55,317 nt of DNA from assembly GCA_015499985.1 (NCBI GenBank), contig JAAAUF010000174.1, forward strand, positions 1 to 55,317, written 5' to 3'. The notes under the pieces were generated by a model. The model was not told where the DNA came from and did no database searches. It was given only the letters and a program-made list of their open reading frames with translations. Positions 1-12,358 of this stretch are shown here, one piece after another. Position numbers and translations under genes: made by a program. The stretch comes from Haplosporangium gracile. Taxonomy: Eukaryota > Mortierellomycota > Mortierellomycetes > Mortierellales > Mortierellaceae. The first letter of the stretch is position 1; every line of letters begins with the position of its first letter.

Positions 1-689
1 TTCGCAAACTCCAAGCGACTCGTCAGCGACCAGTAAAATGAGGATGCAAGTCCAGCCTTGATGTCGACAGGAAACCTGGTTGTTACACGTCAATTGATCA
101 TATCACTATACCTATGCCTCCCTTCTTATCTCTCATCACCAACATCACTTCCACCGCCGCCTGCACTAACCAACATTACAACGTTCACTCAACAACCCTA
201 CAAGCACTTCCCTTACCATTCCCCAGCGATATCAAACAACATACTTATTCTCGGCGCTACTGCGTCGACGAGGTTTTCAAGTCAATTGGACCAATTACGC
301 TTTTTTTTGTGATGGCGCAGCCTCGGTAAAGTAAGTAAAAAGGTAGCTGAAGCATGCTAAGTCTGTGCAAACAACAGCCCAAAATAAGAATACCTTTTGA
401 TTGATGCCTGCATCTTATTTTTCAAGACGACTTTTGAAAAAGGAAGTAGGTGGTCATTGGTCAATCGTCAAGAGTCGAGGGGAACGGGTGACAAATGGCA
501 TGGCTTTCTTTAGTCGTTGTCGTGACGAAAATAACCAAAACAAAATACGCCGCGTTCCACACAACGAAACTGACTGTGCAAATACGCCAAACTATGCGTT
601 TAATCATTTTTTATATTTTTACAGTGCGCTTTTTTTTTTTTCTCTCTTCCTTCTCCGAGTTCATCGGACAGGAGATACAACAACAAAAA
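1..689. other. left-edge stretch without a recognised gene
   Basis: No gene is supported here. The 3' end of the Pol III subunit gene lies immediately to the right on the minus strand. The short open frames in this stretch have no family resemblance and no convincing splice pattern. A pyrimidine-rich run near 625-655 could belong to a 3' flank. The first bases may belong to a neighbouring transcript that cannot be judged from this side. Confidence 0.5.
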
Positions 690-3600
690 CTATGGATCAA
701 AGAGGAGCTTGCGGCGGATAGGGATACGATCGTGGGCATCGTCCCGCTTAATCAGCTTGAAGAGTCCCGTTCCAATCGACATCGGAATACCCATGATGAT
801 ACACTCCGAGACTCCCTCAATCGCATCCTTCTTCGAGTACAACGACGCCTCAAACAAGTGATCCGTCGTCTTCTCGAACGAAGCCAACATCATCACGCTG
901 TCCTTCATCTTGGCAATACCAAATCGAGTAATACCCAACACCTCTCCCTTCGAGGTCATGATATCTCCGAGCAACATGACGTGGCGGGGGTCGATCGTCA
1001 ATCCGTGAGAATCCATGACACTCTTAATCTCGTCCAAGATCGTACGACGCGCCGCCTCAATACCGAGCACCTTCCACACCTCCATAACGTGGTTCGACCG
1101 AGTCTGCGTACCAACCACTCCCTCCGTGTTCATCAGTTCGCGAAGACCGTAACCCTCAACAAGCAACTCCTTCTTGCCACCGCTTCCCTGGATCTCGTTG
1201 ATGACAGCGCGGTTGACCTGAGGAAGACCCTTGATGATGATGTCCGGGAGCTGTCTCTTGAGTTGCTTGATCGCATAGTACAGCTTCGTTTGGTCCCTGA
1301 CCTGCACATAAACGCGCAGACTATCGGGCTTGTGGATCTGTACATTGTTGGTTCCGATCTTGAGCTTGGGTGCCAGTCCAATGGCCTTGGCAACCTCATC
1401 CAAATCCGTCTCCAACTGCAACCTGCGAATCGCCTCCATATCCAGGCGCACTCCAATGTAGCACTCGTCAGGCTTGTAGACTTCATCGATAAACTCGGCA
1501 ATGTCCCCCAACATCGTCTTCTCGATTCTTCCCTTAACGATACGCGCCGACTTGACATCCGTGTTGTTGACGAGACGGGTGGTGATAATAGGTGTGGTGA
1601 TGACCTTGGCGGCGTTGATAATCTCCTTGATACGAGGCACTCCCAGTGTGATGTTCATCGAGGCGACACCGGCGAAATGGAAAGTCTTCAGTGTCATCTG
1701 GGTACCGGGCTCTCCGATCGACTGAGCACCAACAGCTCCAACGGCCGACGCGGGCTCAATCTTGGCCTTCATAAACTTGTCCCAGCAGATATAGAGGAAC
1801 CGCTCCAACTGACGTTCGGTGACCGACAGCTTGTTGTTGACGATCTTCTTAACTTCTTCGGGTTCGTCCTCGTCCATATCCATGCCCTCGTACTCCTCGC
1901 CTGGGTTGTGCTCTCCCGACATCATATCATACGCCTCACGGATGCTCTTGAGCTTGCCGGAAATGTGGACCTTGACATACATCATCAACGAATCGATAAA
2001 CTCTTTGGAGCAGTTCTTAGACCAGCGAGGAGACGCGACCACCTTCTCGACATACTCGACAATCTGCCAGGGCAAAAGGCGGACATCATTGGCGGTGACG
2101 GGGAGGATGTGAAGTGTGCTAACAAAGTTGCGATCGAACAAGACTGGGGTACCGTTACCCTCGAGAACAGCAGGGTCCAGACCGTCACTTCCGTATGTAA
2201 ACTGGATAATGTTTCCGACAGAGTTGCGGACCGAGAGATCGTAGTGCGTAGTCAAATCCTCCAGAGCCTTCATCAGACGACGCTGCATGTAACCGGTTTC
2301 AGCAGTCTTGACAGCAGTATCGACCAGACCTTCACGACCAGAGACAGCGTGGAACAGGAACTCGGTAGGAGTCAAACCAGTGTAGAAACTGTTGCGAACG
2401 AAACCCTTGGCAGGTGGTGTAACCGAGTTCTTCAAGAAATGTGGCAGAGATCTGTCCTGGAAACCGTTGGGGATACGCTTTCCACTGATAATTTGCTGCC
2501 CGACACAAGCAACCATCTGCGACACGTTAATCTTGGAACCTATGGATCATAATGTAAGAAAAGCAAAGAATATTGATCAGATTCCCAGAAATAAATTACG
2601 CGAATGATTTGCAGCTTAATATGAGCGTTCACAGAATCTAATGACAGATGTTCTTACCTTTAGAACCACAGGTAGCCATGATAAGGGGCGAGTTGTACTT
2701 GTTGAGCTCTGTCAAACAGATATCTCCGACCTTGTCACGAACTTGTGATAGCTCTCCAGAAATCAAAGCTTCCAGTGTCTGCTCAATATCGCATCCGGGC
2801 TGGTTCTCTAACTGTCCGTTCAGCGAGCGACGAATAAGGTCGTCGCAATGGGCGTAGGCATTCCTGACAAGCTCATCCTTCTTGGACGCCAGAATTTCGC
2901 CAGGCTGGACATCGTTGATACCGATTGAAAATCCGACAGTTCCTAACCAACGAGCACACAGCTTGGCGAGTCGGTTCATACACTTAGCCGCCTCGATCGA
3001 TCCATAGTCGCGCATGACAATGTAGAACAGCGAGCTCTTGTTTCCGTCTCCGACAATCGACTTGTCCAGGGCTCCGCACATGATCTCGCTGTTATGAATA
3101 ACAAGATAACCATCGTTCTTGCACATGTCCAAGACGGGTCTCTTGACCTTGTCGTACGACCGGGTCTTGCACTCCAGGTTGACGAGGACATTGGACTTCT
3201 TGGTCGGTTTGAGGAGAACACCGATGATCTGCTTTCCGGTCCATCGCTGAGCTGGTTTCCAGATGGCGGGTGGGGGAATGTCAATCTTCATCTCTGCGTC
3301 GCCCATGTACGAACAGATCTGGACAAACTGGGCGCGGTCATAAAAGAGATCCTTCTGTGTGATGAGGTATGAGGCTGTGATGAAATCTTGAATGGCGGCA
3401 ATCAAAGGCGTTCCGTTTCTGGGCGTGACCAAGTTGTTCTTAACTCCCATAAGCTCGATTGCCTCCGTCCTGGCCTCCTCTGTTTGCGGAACGTGCAAAT
3501 TCATCTCATCTCCGTCGAAATCGGCGTTATAGGGATTACAAACACACTCGTTGAAACGGAAGGTACGCCATGGTCGAATCTTGGCGTAGTGGGCCATAAT

Positions 3601-5848
3601 AGAGAGCTTGTGCAAAGAGGGCTGACGGTTGAAAAGAACAACATCGCCGTCGTTCAAATGACGTTCAACAAGATCGCCGACCTGAATCTCGGCCGCAATC
3701 TGAGCTCTGTTGCCGAACTTAAGCGATTTTTTCATGTTGCTGGTGCCCAAAGTGACATAGTTTGCTCCTGGGTGAACCTCCGTTCCGTTGGTGATAGCCT
3801 GGCGAAGTCGAGTGATGTTGTGGTTGGTGACACGTTCGGGATAGGTGAGATTCTTGGCGACCAGCTCGGGGACAGCGACCTGATCGATGCGAAGGTTAGG
3901 ATCGGGCGAAATGACGGTACGTCCAGAAAAATCCACACGCTTTCCTGACAAGTTTCCACGGAAACGACCCTGTTTGCCCTTCAATCTCTGACAAAATCCA
4001 CGCACTGGCTTTCCTGGCTGTAAGTTAGAGATTCCTGGAAGTTCACTGTTGATGTACATGGCGACCGACAGTTGCAAAAAGTCCCATTGTTCCTAATAAA
4101 CATCGTGCAATTAATTAGATGCGGTTAACGTCCAATGCCAATAATAACACCTTATTGCGAAGTTACTTCGCATTGAGTATAAGAAAAAGTAGCAAGGGCT
4201 TACCATCAAGTTGTGGATAGCGATACCCTCATTAAGACCAGCTTGCATGTGGGCGTTGGTAAAAATCACCTCTGTCAGCTTGACTGTAATATCGTCCTCG
4301 TTACTGGCACCATCCTGCTGAACGGAGGGACGAATACAGACTGGAGGAACCGAAATATTCTGCCAAAGGTACATCTCGGGTCTACCGACATCAGGATTCA
4401 TTCCCAAAAGTTCACAATCCTATACAAATGACGAACAGAGAAGGCGGTTACGCTTTTAATTATCCACTGATCTCGCCTTCTTGCCTTCCTTGACCGTTGA
4501 AATTGCCGAATGCTGCCTACCTCGTCTGAGATCGCCTTAAAAAGATTAAGAACCCTCAGTGGGTTCATGTCCTCATGAGCCTTGTCGATATGTGGCTTCA
4601 ACTCTGGAGCAGCAGCAATGGCATTGCTGAATGAGTTCTTGAACTGCTCATATTCGCCGGCAACCTTTTTTGCTCTAAACTTTTCATGTACAATCCTGAG
4701 TGCTCCAACCTTCTTGACCGTTCCTATTAGCGGCAAATCGAAAGAAAATCAGATTAGTAAATATTTCCAGGTAGCTGTCAAGGATGTGTAGGAAGGTAAA
4801 CAAGGATGCGAGTACATACCGTTGGTGGCCTCGCAATATTGGCAGTGCACGACCTTCTTGCACTTCTCGTTCACAGCCTTGACAACACTCTTTCGCGTCA
4901 GATTCTCCAGGTTGGGGGCACGGAGTCTTCTGAGATATGTGCGACGATCCTTCTCTGATAGCAAAACTCTACTACAAGTCTATAAGGATATGAATCGCAC
5001 AAGCAGAAAACGTTAGTTACTGCAATGGAGAAAAGAACATGAAAAACAGCATACACAAATTAACTTGATAAAATACCTTGCAGATATTCTGTAAAATGAC
5101 AATGGCTGCTCTGAAGTATCCGATATGGAAGACTGGCAGGCACAATTTAATGTGTGCGAAATGTCCAATACAATCCTGCTGCTTCAATCCACATGTCTCG
5201 CAGGTCGCCATCTTGTCCGATGTACCCTATTCAATGTCATTTTAAGATAGTCGAAGAAGAAAAAAAAGAACAATATTAGACGATTGGTTTCGTGAGTCAT
5301 CCTGCATATGCATAAGAAACACGCGCCGCAGCCACTTTTTTCTTTCGTCCTTGACAATTTCGTCCAACAACCAAAAAGATCGCTGAGAGAGGGCTAGACT
5401 AAAAGGGAGACGGCCAACATACCAGCCTCAAATCAAGCATTCCATATTTGACGGGCTGACGATCCACCAAGGTGTAAAGATCACGTTGGGTGACCTCAAA
5501 CTCTGAGACATTGACGATCTCCTGTGGCGAAAGAACACCAAACTGGATTTGTTTGCTATTGGCGAGTAAGGAAAGGGATAGCGAGAGAGAGAATGCACAT
5601 TAGACAAGGGTTCATAGATTAGGCGGGTCCAGGAAGCCATATATTCATGAACCATCCTGTTGTCCGTTGAAGATACGAGCCGCAAGTCGAGTGTTGGTTG
5701 AGTTACAACAACAAAGTTACTGGTGGCGTATTGTCGTACGAGAGTCGATGGGTACTGTGAGTACTGAAGGAGTGCGATGCAGTGAATGGGTGAGAGTGAG
5801 GCTAATTTACATTTTCTTGGGCGCCTGCTCGTGAACTTGTTCCTTCAT
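690..5848 (-). CDS. RPC1: DNA-directed RNA polymerase III subunit RPC1 (largest subunit)
   Basis: This is the catalytic largest subunit of nuclear RNA polymerase III, which makes tRNA, 5S rRNA and other small RNAs. Eight exons in transcript order are 5811-5848, 5423-5555, 5077-5226, 4820-4979, 4521-4723, 4204-4419, 2658-4092 and 690-2539. They join without a frame break into 1394 residues, the usual length for the family. The start gives the family N-terminus [12 protein letters not shown]. Visible landmarks are the N-terminal zinc site (C66, C69, C76, H79, then CxxC pairs), the Mg-binding loop [10 protein letters not shown] at 489-498 and the trigger-loop segment [16 protein letters not shown] near 1054-1069. 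Sequence in the middle and C-terminal parts is Pol III-like rather than Pol I- or Pol II-like, and there is no heptad-repeat tail. All junctions are GT-AG. The gene looks intact. Confidence 0.97.
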
Positions 5849-6111
5849 CTTTGGCGATAAGGCGTGTTCAGTCCACAGACGAAAAGGGGTTGTTGTTCTC
5901 CAGGTTAATGGAAGGAGAGAGAAAGCGAGAGGCGAAGTTCAAAGGCCAAAAAGAAAAAAAAAAGAAACGAAGGTACCTCATAAAGGGCTCAAATAGGAAT
6001 ATCAAAACACAAGTCTTAAAAAGCCACCGCCGTGTCACGTGCTTTTACTCATTTCTCTGGTAATATGCCATTTTGGGGTTGCTTGTCCTAAGAAAAGCTC
6101 GTCGTCCTCTT

Positions 6112-8628
6112 CTAGAAAAGTCGGTGTGGTCGCCAGCGAAAGTGGGTGCTCGAGGGTGGTGGCAGAGACTGTGGTGAGTGACCGCCCAAAGGCAAGCCAT
6201 GGTCATACTCGGTATCACCGTTATCAACGTCGTACTCAATGGGCTGGAGGTGCTGCTCCGGGATTGTAGGACACGCTGGAAGAATAGGCGCAGGCAAGTC
6301 GTACACTGCATACATCTGCTGGTGTGGATCGGGCACGTTTTGATATGAGCTCAGCTGCCAGGGAGCAAGCAGAGGAGTAGCGTATTCGTAAAGCTGAGGT
6401 CCCACGTAGGGATCTGAATATGTATCAGCGGCCGGAAGGCACTCGACGGGCACCGGTTGTGGGAGTTGATCGAATTCGACAGGGTTGACTTGCGGCGGTG
6501 GTTGGGCTGGAGTACTATGTTCAAAGGGAAAGCGCACGTAGGTGCATAGTTAATACCCGCTCCAAAAGAGCTATAAATACATGTTACATTCGTAGCTAAG
6601 TGTACTGATACAATACCTTTCGTTGGTTTCCAACATTGGGTCAAGGACATCCTCCAGTGGCTGAGGGGTTGTAGCATGGGTTGTTGTAGGTGCCGATTCA
6701 TACATGTTGATCCGTTTCAGTCGCTGTTGATTGCTGTTCGCACTTGAATGGTAGGAAGACGCACCTTGGCGATCACGAGCATGATGATTGGCACGGTGAG
6801 TCGACGCGACGGTACGCTTCTGGACAGACGAAGCAGTGCTCGCACTTTTGGACTGCCCGTGGATGCTTTTGTTACCGTAGCTGGAGCTCGACTTGGTTAC
6901 AGCAGCATGGTAATTCTGGTTCGCGTTGGTAAAGTACGCAGAAGTAACCATCTGTTCGTGGCGGCGTCTACTAGCGCGAGATGCTCTTGAATCGGTTCGT
7001 TGATTGAGAAACGCGTCCTCCGAAAATTCGTTTCCGACATCTATCGCAATGTAGTAGGTATTAGCGATGTCCCTGTGGCAACATAAAGTATGCGATCATA
7101 TGTGAACCATGATATCATTTTCATACCTCGTTGCACGATCGTCTTTTTCGAGGCTTTGCCTTTCTTGAATATACCCAGATGGTCCGTCTTTCCTGGGATC
7201 TTTTGTTTATGATGTACCGAAAACTCTTAAGGTCAGTAGCTGCATATAATTTGGTGCCACGACACTGTTTGAACTTGGTAACGCATAAAAGCGAATCGTA
7301 CCGTGATTCTTTCTCTCGACACATTCGGAGAAACGAATTGCTACTCGAAAAAGAATAGTCAGTAAGCAAACATTTTGGTTAGAAACGCTGAAAGGATTCA
7401 ACCCTTGACATTTATAGTTCACTATTGTCATGTCTCAATTTGGCATAAAAAGAACCACATAGTTGTCTGTCGAAGCTTACGTTCATGATGAGCGAGCCCT
7501 GAGTAAGGATCTTGCGAGATTTATTACTATCTTTTTTCCGCGCGTTGTCCTTGACCGTAGAGTTGAAGTTCTGTCGAAGCGCTGGAAATACAAGGTGATG
7601 TCGGTGTTGACGTTGGTGACGATGGCTGCGGTTGTGGTGATCCTCGTCGCTATTAACGCTTCTGTTGTCTGCTAGGTCGTGCAAGGATGCCCTCTTTCCG
7701 CGATCTTTACGTCTGTCCTCGTCCTGCTGGTTTGATGCGCGTCGATCGTCTTGGACGAGACGGTTCTTGGCTAAACGTAGTACGAGCATTGCCGCCTTCA
7801 CCCATGTCAGTGAGATCTTGTATCATAGTCATCACTAAAACAACAAGTTTTGAATCGCGGATCATAAAAGAGTGTACCTTGTTTGCCCTTGGTTGTCGTT
7901 GGCCCTTTTAATGTTGTAGGAGCTCCTTCTGTCTGACGCTTGCGTTTGTCCCGAGAAGATGGGTTGTTGGTAGAACGTGAGCCGCGGATTTCGAGGTCCT
8001 GTACGCCCTGTTCGACATCGTCCACTTCCTGCTTTCGTTTCTTGCTCTGTCGCGTGTCATCTTTTCCGGCTGCTCCGTTTCCTTCCTTGCGTCGCGTCGT
8101 GCTAACCGGGTGCTTTCTGTTATCTTGAGGTATTGGCTGTGGCTCGTAATGCGTACGCTTGTACGACTCCTGGTGGTCCTTGGAGACCTTCTTCCGCTTG
8201 GACTTGTCAGGACTGTTACTGTGTGTCTGTTGTTGCTGTCCTTGAATCTGTGGCAGCTGCTGCTGGTGTTTGTTCTGTCTGTGTTGTTGGTTCTGGTTCT
8301 GGTATTGGCGTTGGCGTTGGTGCTGTAATGTCTGTTGTTGTTGCGCTGGACGGATATTGGGGCGCTGAGGTGAGTCGTAGCCACGGGGTTTTGACTCGGT
8401 ACTGGGACTCCTCAACACGATATCCGGAGTCAGTTCGACCGGCTCCAGACCTGGGTCCGACTGAGGAGCAGAGGATGGGTCAAGGGTGTCGAGAAACTCT
8501 CGGATAAAGTCGCGGCTCTCGTCCAGTTCTTGGTGATGCTGAGTATGCTGCGCTAGGTTGCCCTGGTTCAGCATGGCGGAGGTGTGGTTTGAGCCTTGGA
8601 TGGCATGGGTATTGCTTGGCTTTGGCAT
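6112..8628 (-). CDS. unrecognised disordered Gln/Ser-rich protein
   Basis: I do not recognise this protein. Five exons (7878-8628, 7481-7770, 7127-7199, 6617-7040, 6112-6514) join in frame to 646 residues. The chosen ATG at 8628 begins MPKPSNTH. The frame stays open further upstream to 8841, but that part is a pyrimidine-rich leader and reads as unnatural hydrophobic sequence. Near the N-terminus is a small acidic, possibly helical segment, DESRDFIREFLDTLDP. It is followed by Gln-rich tracts around residues 110-160 and then Lys/Arg-rich stretches (for example KSKRKKVSK and SKKRKQEVDD) that could be nuclear localisation signals. The C-terminal third is rich in Pro and Gln. The 73-nt third exon and the 281-nt intron before it are the weakest part of the model. 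A nuclear role is only an inference from the basic clusters. Confidence 0.6.
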
Positions 8629-8977
8629 TCTGTATTTTTCCTTTAGTGCGGTGAGGTGAGGGAGGGAACATGAGAGAGGAGGGAAGGTTAAGAGGAATGC
8701 GCTGTGAGCAGGGAAAGGGCCATGCAAGCGACTTTTATGTTTTTGAAAGAGTGAGAGGGGAGAGGGAAGAAGGGAAGAAGTGAGAAAAACTGAAAAGAAG
8801 AGTGTTAAAAAGGAGAGAGGGAAGAAAATGGCGTCCAGCACCAGCCAGTTAGGGAGCCATGGGAGATTTTGCCATCACTTGCTCGCACGCGTCTCTTTTG
8901 GATGTGTTTTTGACAGCGCTGAGGCCACCACCTACTGCGAAAATGAATAAGGTATTCTTTATTTGGCTCAAAGCCTG
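8629..8977. other. spacer between two minus-strand genes
   Basis: This 349-base stretch holds the leader of the gene to its left and the 3' flank of MUS81 to its right. On the minus strand 8640-8850 is strongly pyrimidine rich, which is typical of leaders elsewhere in the window. No further gene is visible. Confidence 0.5.
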
Positions 8978-11879
8978 TTAGGAACCATAGGTGGCTTTCG
9001 ATAAGGCAGCTGGGTCGTCGTACTTTTTGCTATACCACAGCTCTGCAACCTTGCCGGCCAAGGCATTTCCAAGCTTCTTGCGGCCGATTTGCGACACAGA
9101 CTTGGCAAGTACATCTCGTCGCTCCTCATTTGAGGCGTCACGTCCTGGCTTATCCAGCGCAGAAAACATAGCGCGCGGGGTACCATACACCCTGGCGAGC
9201 TCAATAGCCTTCTCGCTGCTCACTCCTCGGATCACCATCAGCATCTTCACAAAGTTGTCGCGCACCGTCAGTGTGTCTGACTTGCTATTGAGCTTCATGA
9301 ATGCTTCGTAGCTGGTCATGTAGGTCCGGCCTGGGAACTTGCCTTTCAGATACTCTACAAGGTCAAGATAGCTGCCACGGTCGATCACTTTGTCAGGAAT
9401 CGTATACAGCACTTGGTCCTATGAACGAAATATGAAAAAAACGCGCAGGCGTTTAATGCTCAAGGATAACAACTAGCAGTGACGTTCAGGGAATGTCAAT
9501 TATAGACGAGCCGGCGGAAGCGCTCCCAAAGCAGCAGTGCTGTACTTCACCAGGTACTTGTCCTTCAGAGCTTTAGTCAAGGCGACAAGATAATCGATAG
9601 TCTGGTCCGTGTTAATTGTGCGCTTGAGGAAAAAACCACTGTGAACCTGAGTTGTTGTCATTGCTGTTCGGATGGCCGCTGGAGGGATGCTAAACGACTC
9701 GCCTGCCTTGTACGTTTCGAGAAGATACACAACTTGGGCTATACCAGACCTCGACAAGCGAAACTGTCGAGAAAAAAAAGATAGAGGAGTACTCAGAGTT
9801 AGAAAACGTTCCTTTCATCAGTGCTCAACAACTTTAGTCGCGTCAACTTGGGTGCGTGCCATACCTTCTGCTCGTTGAAACGTCCATCTTTGATACTCGA
9901 CACCAGATCATCCATTCGTTTGCGCTCCACAATGTGATCCAACACTATCTCTTTCGGGATGAGTGGGTTCTCTTCTTTGGGTTTAGCAACCCATATGACA
10001 TCGCCAATATCCAATGCTCGTGTCACCACATCAATCCCTTTCTCCTTGAGATTATCCTTGATATAATCTCGATCCCCCTGCACGCGAACCTCGCGAACAT
10101 CCAGAACTAAAGTAATATCGAACGATCCAGGTGCATAGAAGACCGGCTGAAACTTGGCGAGTCGAGCAATGTCCACCAACTCTCCGTCGCCGCCGCTGGC
10201 TGTCGAGAATGTGTTGACTGACAAATGTGGGAAGGCATCAAGACCTGCTCGTGGAGCGCTGACTCTTGCGGCTCCTCTAAAACTTGACGAGCGAGCTGGT
10301 GTAGAGGTGGAAGCTCCATTGTTGAGTGATTCTGACACAGTGCCTCTTCTCTGTGCTTCTACGATGTCTAGTAGCACAGGCATAGGCACTCTGCTCAAGT
10401 CTGGTAGGGGTGCCGGAACATTCACTTTTGCGCCAAAAGATATTGATGATGGAGACGGGCGGCTCTGGTCGGCGTCGACTCCTTTTCCTGAATACGGCCG
10501 CGAAAATTTTTCCTGTGACGATCCGTAGCCATTTGGAGACCCAGCATCATACTCGTTATCGTCCCAATCGTTATCGATGTCGAAAGATTGATGACTAGCG
10601 CTAGCTAGTGGAGACGACAACGAAGATGAACCGTAAGAGTTTGAAGGGCCCGCTGCTGAGGTATTGATGCCTGATGTCGAGCTTGACGCCGAAGGTCCCG
10701 GAGCTGAGGTTCCCCAGTCGTCATCAGGGTCATCCCAATCGCCGTATTCTTGCCCATTACTAGGACCACCTCTGTCGTTCGTGTCGTAATCGTTGTAGGT
10801 CAGGGCTGCACGCTTTGAAGCTGCCTTGCTCCGAGGTGTTGGACGAGGCTGATTGGAGGCGGCTCGAGGAAGTTCAGGGGAGTATGATGGTGGTCGATCT
10901 CGAATGTGGAAATTAATTGCTTCGTCTCCTGTGGAATAAAATTGTGGTCGGTTTCGAATGTTGGGGTTGACAGCGTCCTCTCCGTCCGGTCTCACGAAAT
11001 ATTGAGCCAATGACGGATCGAGTGCAATGGCGACATCCCTCAACTGCCACGCCGTATCCCTCCCCTCTCCTGTCATATGATAATCCTTCCCGTTTTGATA
11101 CACGAGGCCCTTGCCGGTCAGAGTTTTCATTGAGTCCCACCCTGAATAAAACGTGCCATGTGCCTTGTTAGCGAGTGAGTGCTCAGCGAATTTTTGGCCG
11201 GTGACAAGAATATCGTCCCTAGTCAAGGAGCGCTGGTTGTGTTGGATCTCTGCCTCAAGAAGGGCTAGAAGGATGGCGAAGGATCCTGATCGATATTTAG
11301 GAACATAAGCCTTTGTGCTGGCCTTCCGAGGTTTCTTGGGCTTTGGTTCATCCTGTCCAACCGGTGTAAGAGGGACCGCTCCTGCCTGTTTCCGCCCCTT
11401 TTTGCCGTTAACTAAAAAAAAAATGAAAAAAAATGGCATTGTAAAATATTGTTGATTGTATCAGGAGAAGAAAAAAATGGTCCGAACAGAGAAGAATGTG
11501 CGTGAGAGAGCACGGAAGCTTACCTGGCATGGGAATGCCTTCGTCTTCACAATACCGCGCCAATCTATCCTCAAGCCTTTTCGCTATTACCTCTCCAATT
11601 CCTTCCAGAACCATTGCCTCTCGAGGATGGTGGAATGGTGTTGGATATTTGGCCATGGATTCACAGGCCTATCAGTCGGGGGAGGGAGTTGTGTGAATTT
11701 AGTGCCAGGGAGTTCGGTTGACTTGCGTATTATTGCTTCCCAGTTGTTTGGTACCTGCGCTTGTATAACTGAACGCTTACTCTGCGCAAGGTGTGGTATG
11801 ATTTATTCTGATTAGTTTGAGCGATGTCCATCCACTCTTGAAGCCACGACAGCCATAAAGGGTTCCCACATTCTGCCAT
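8978..11879 (-). CDS. MUS81: crossover junction endonuclease MUS81
   Basis: This is the catalytic subunit of the MUS81-EME1 structure-specific nuclease, which cuts branched DNA at stalled forks and recombination junctions in the nucleus. Exons 11781-11879, 11524-11668, 9865-11411, 9551-9763 and 8978-9418 give 814 residues. The N-terminus (MAECGNPLWLSWLQEW) and the following helix-hairpin-helix match the family. A winged-helix region lies at about 122-205. The XPF-type nuclease motif ERKRMDD is at 577-583, preceded by the acidic strand VLDVREVR. The C-terminal helix-hairpin-helix contains TLTVRDNFVKMLMVIRGVS. The protein is longer than human MUS81 (551 residues) because of a Ser/Asp-rich disordered insert at about 220-460. 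The donor at 9550 was chosen because it restores the family join KYL-DQVLYTIPDK; reading through it reaches a stop. Confidence 0.95.
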
Positions 11880-12055
11880 AGATGTCTCTATGTATGTCTT
11901 GCGTCCAATGGTTGTCGAATGAGTTGGCCGTACGTAGGGTAAAGACGAACGGTGTGAAAGAGAAAAGAGTAAAGAAGCAAAACAAACAAAATCTACGCGA
12001 AATAAAACACAAACAAGGAGTAAAAATCATAGGAGCAAGAACAACCAAAAATGGT

Positions 12056-12150
12056 TTTCCCTGCCGAGGATTGAACTCGGGATCTCCGCGTGTCTTTGAT
12101 ATATTGGTTGAATATAAGCACGGCGCTTTAACCGACTAAGCCACAGGGAA
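12056..12150 (-). tRNA. tRNA-Ile (anticodon UAU) with a 21-nt intron
   Basis: Read on the minus strand, a 7-bp acceptor stem (TTCCCTG/CAGGGAA) closes the molecule, with discriminator A at 12056. The D stem is GCTT/AAGC, the anticodon stem CCGTG/CGCGG (one T-G pair) and the T stem CCGAG/CTCGG with loop TTCAATC. With positions 32-37 read as CTTATA, the anticodon is TAT, which decodes AUA isoleucine. A 21-nt intron at 12092-12112 follows position 37, the canonical place, and contains ATATA, which can pair with the anticodon. A run of five Ts (plus-strand AAAAA) follows within a few bases and is a Pol III terminator. Yeast tRNA-Ile(UAU) genes also carry an intron. Confidence 0.93.
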
Positions 12151-12358
12151 TGCCCTTTAACACACAGTTGATCGCAGAAATACCTTTTAACCTTAAGGAT
12201 TTTCAAACCTTGCATTTATGGAAAATATGCATTTGTGGAGTTAATATCTTGCACTTGAAGGCATTCTTGTCCAAATAAGGAATGGGTGAAAAAAAAAGGA
12301 GTTGCTTATTACGGTTTATTAATGGAGTTGTTGAAGACACAAAAAAAAAAAAGGTTGC

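Noticed and set aside
495..2552. 685-codon open frame on the plus strand
   Set aside because: It is the antisense of the last RPC1 exon, where the minus strand gives an unmistakable Pol III sequence. The plus-strand product has no family features.
8629..8841. In-frame N-terminal extension of the 6112-8628 protein
   Set aside because: The extra residues are encoded by a pyrimidine-rich leader and resemble translated untranslated sequence. The downstream ATG gives a sensible start.
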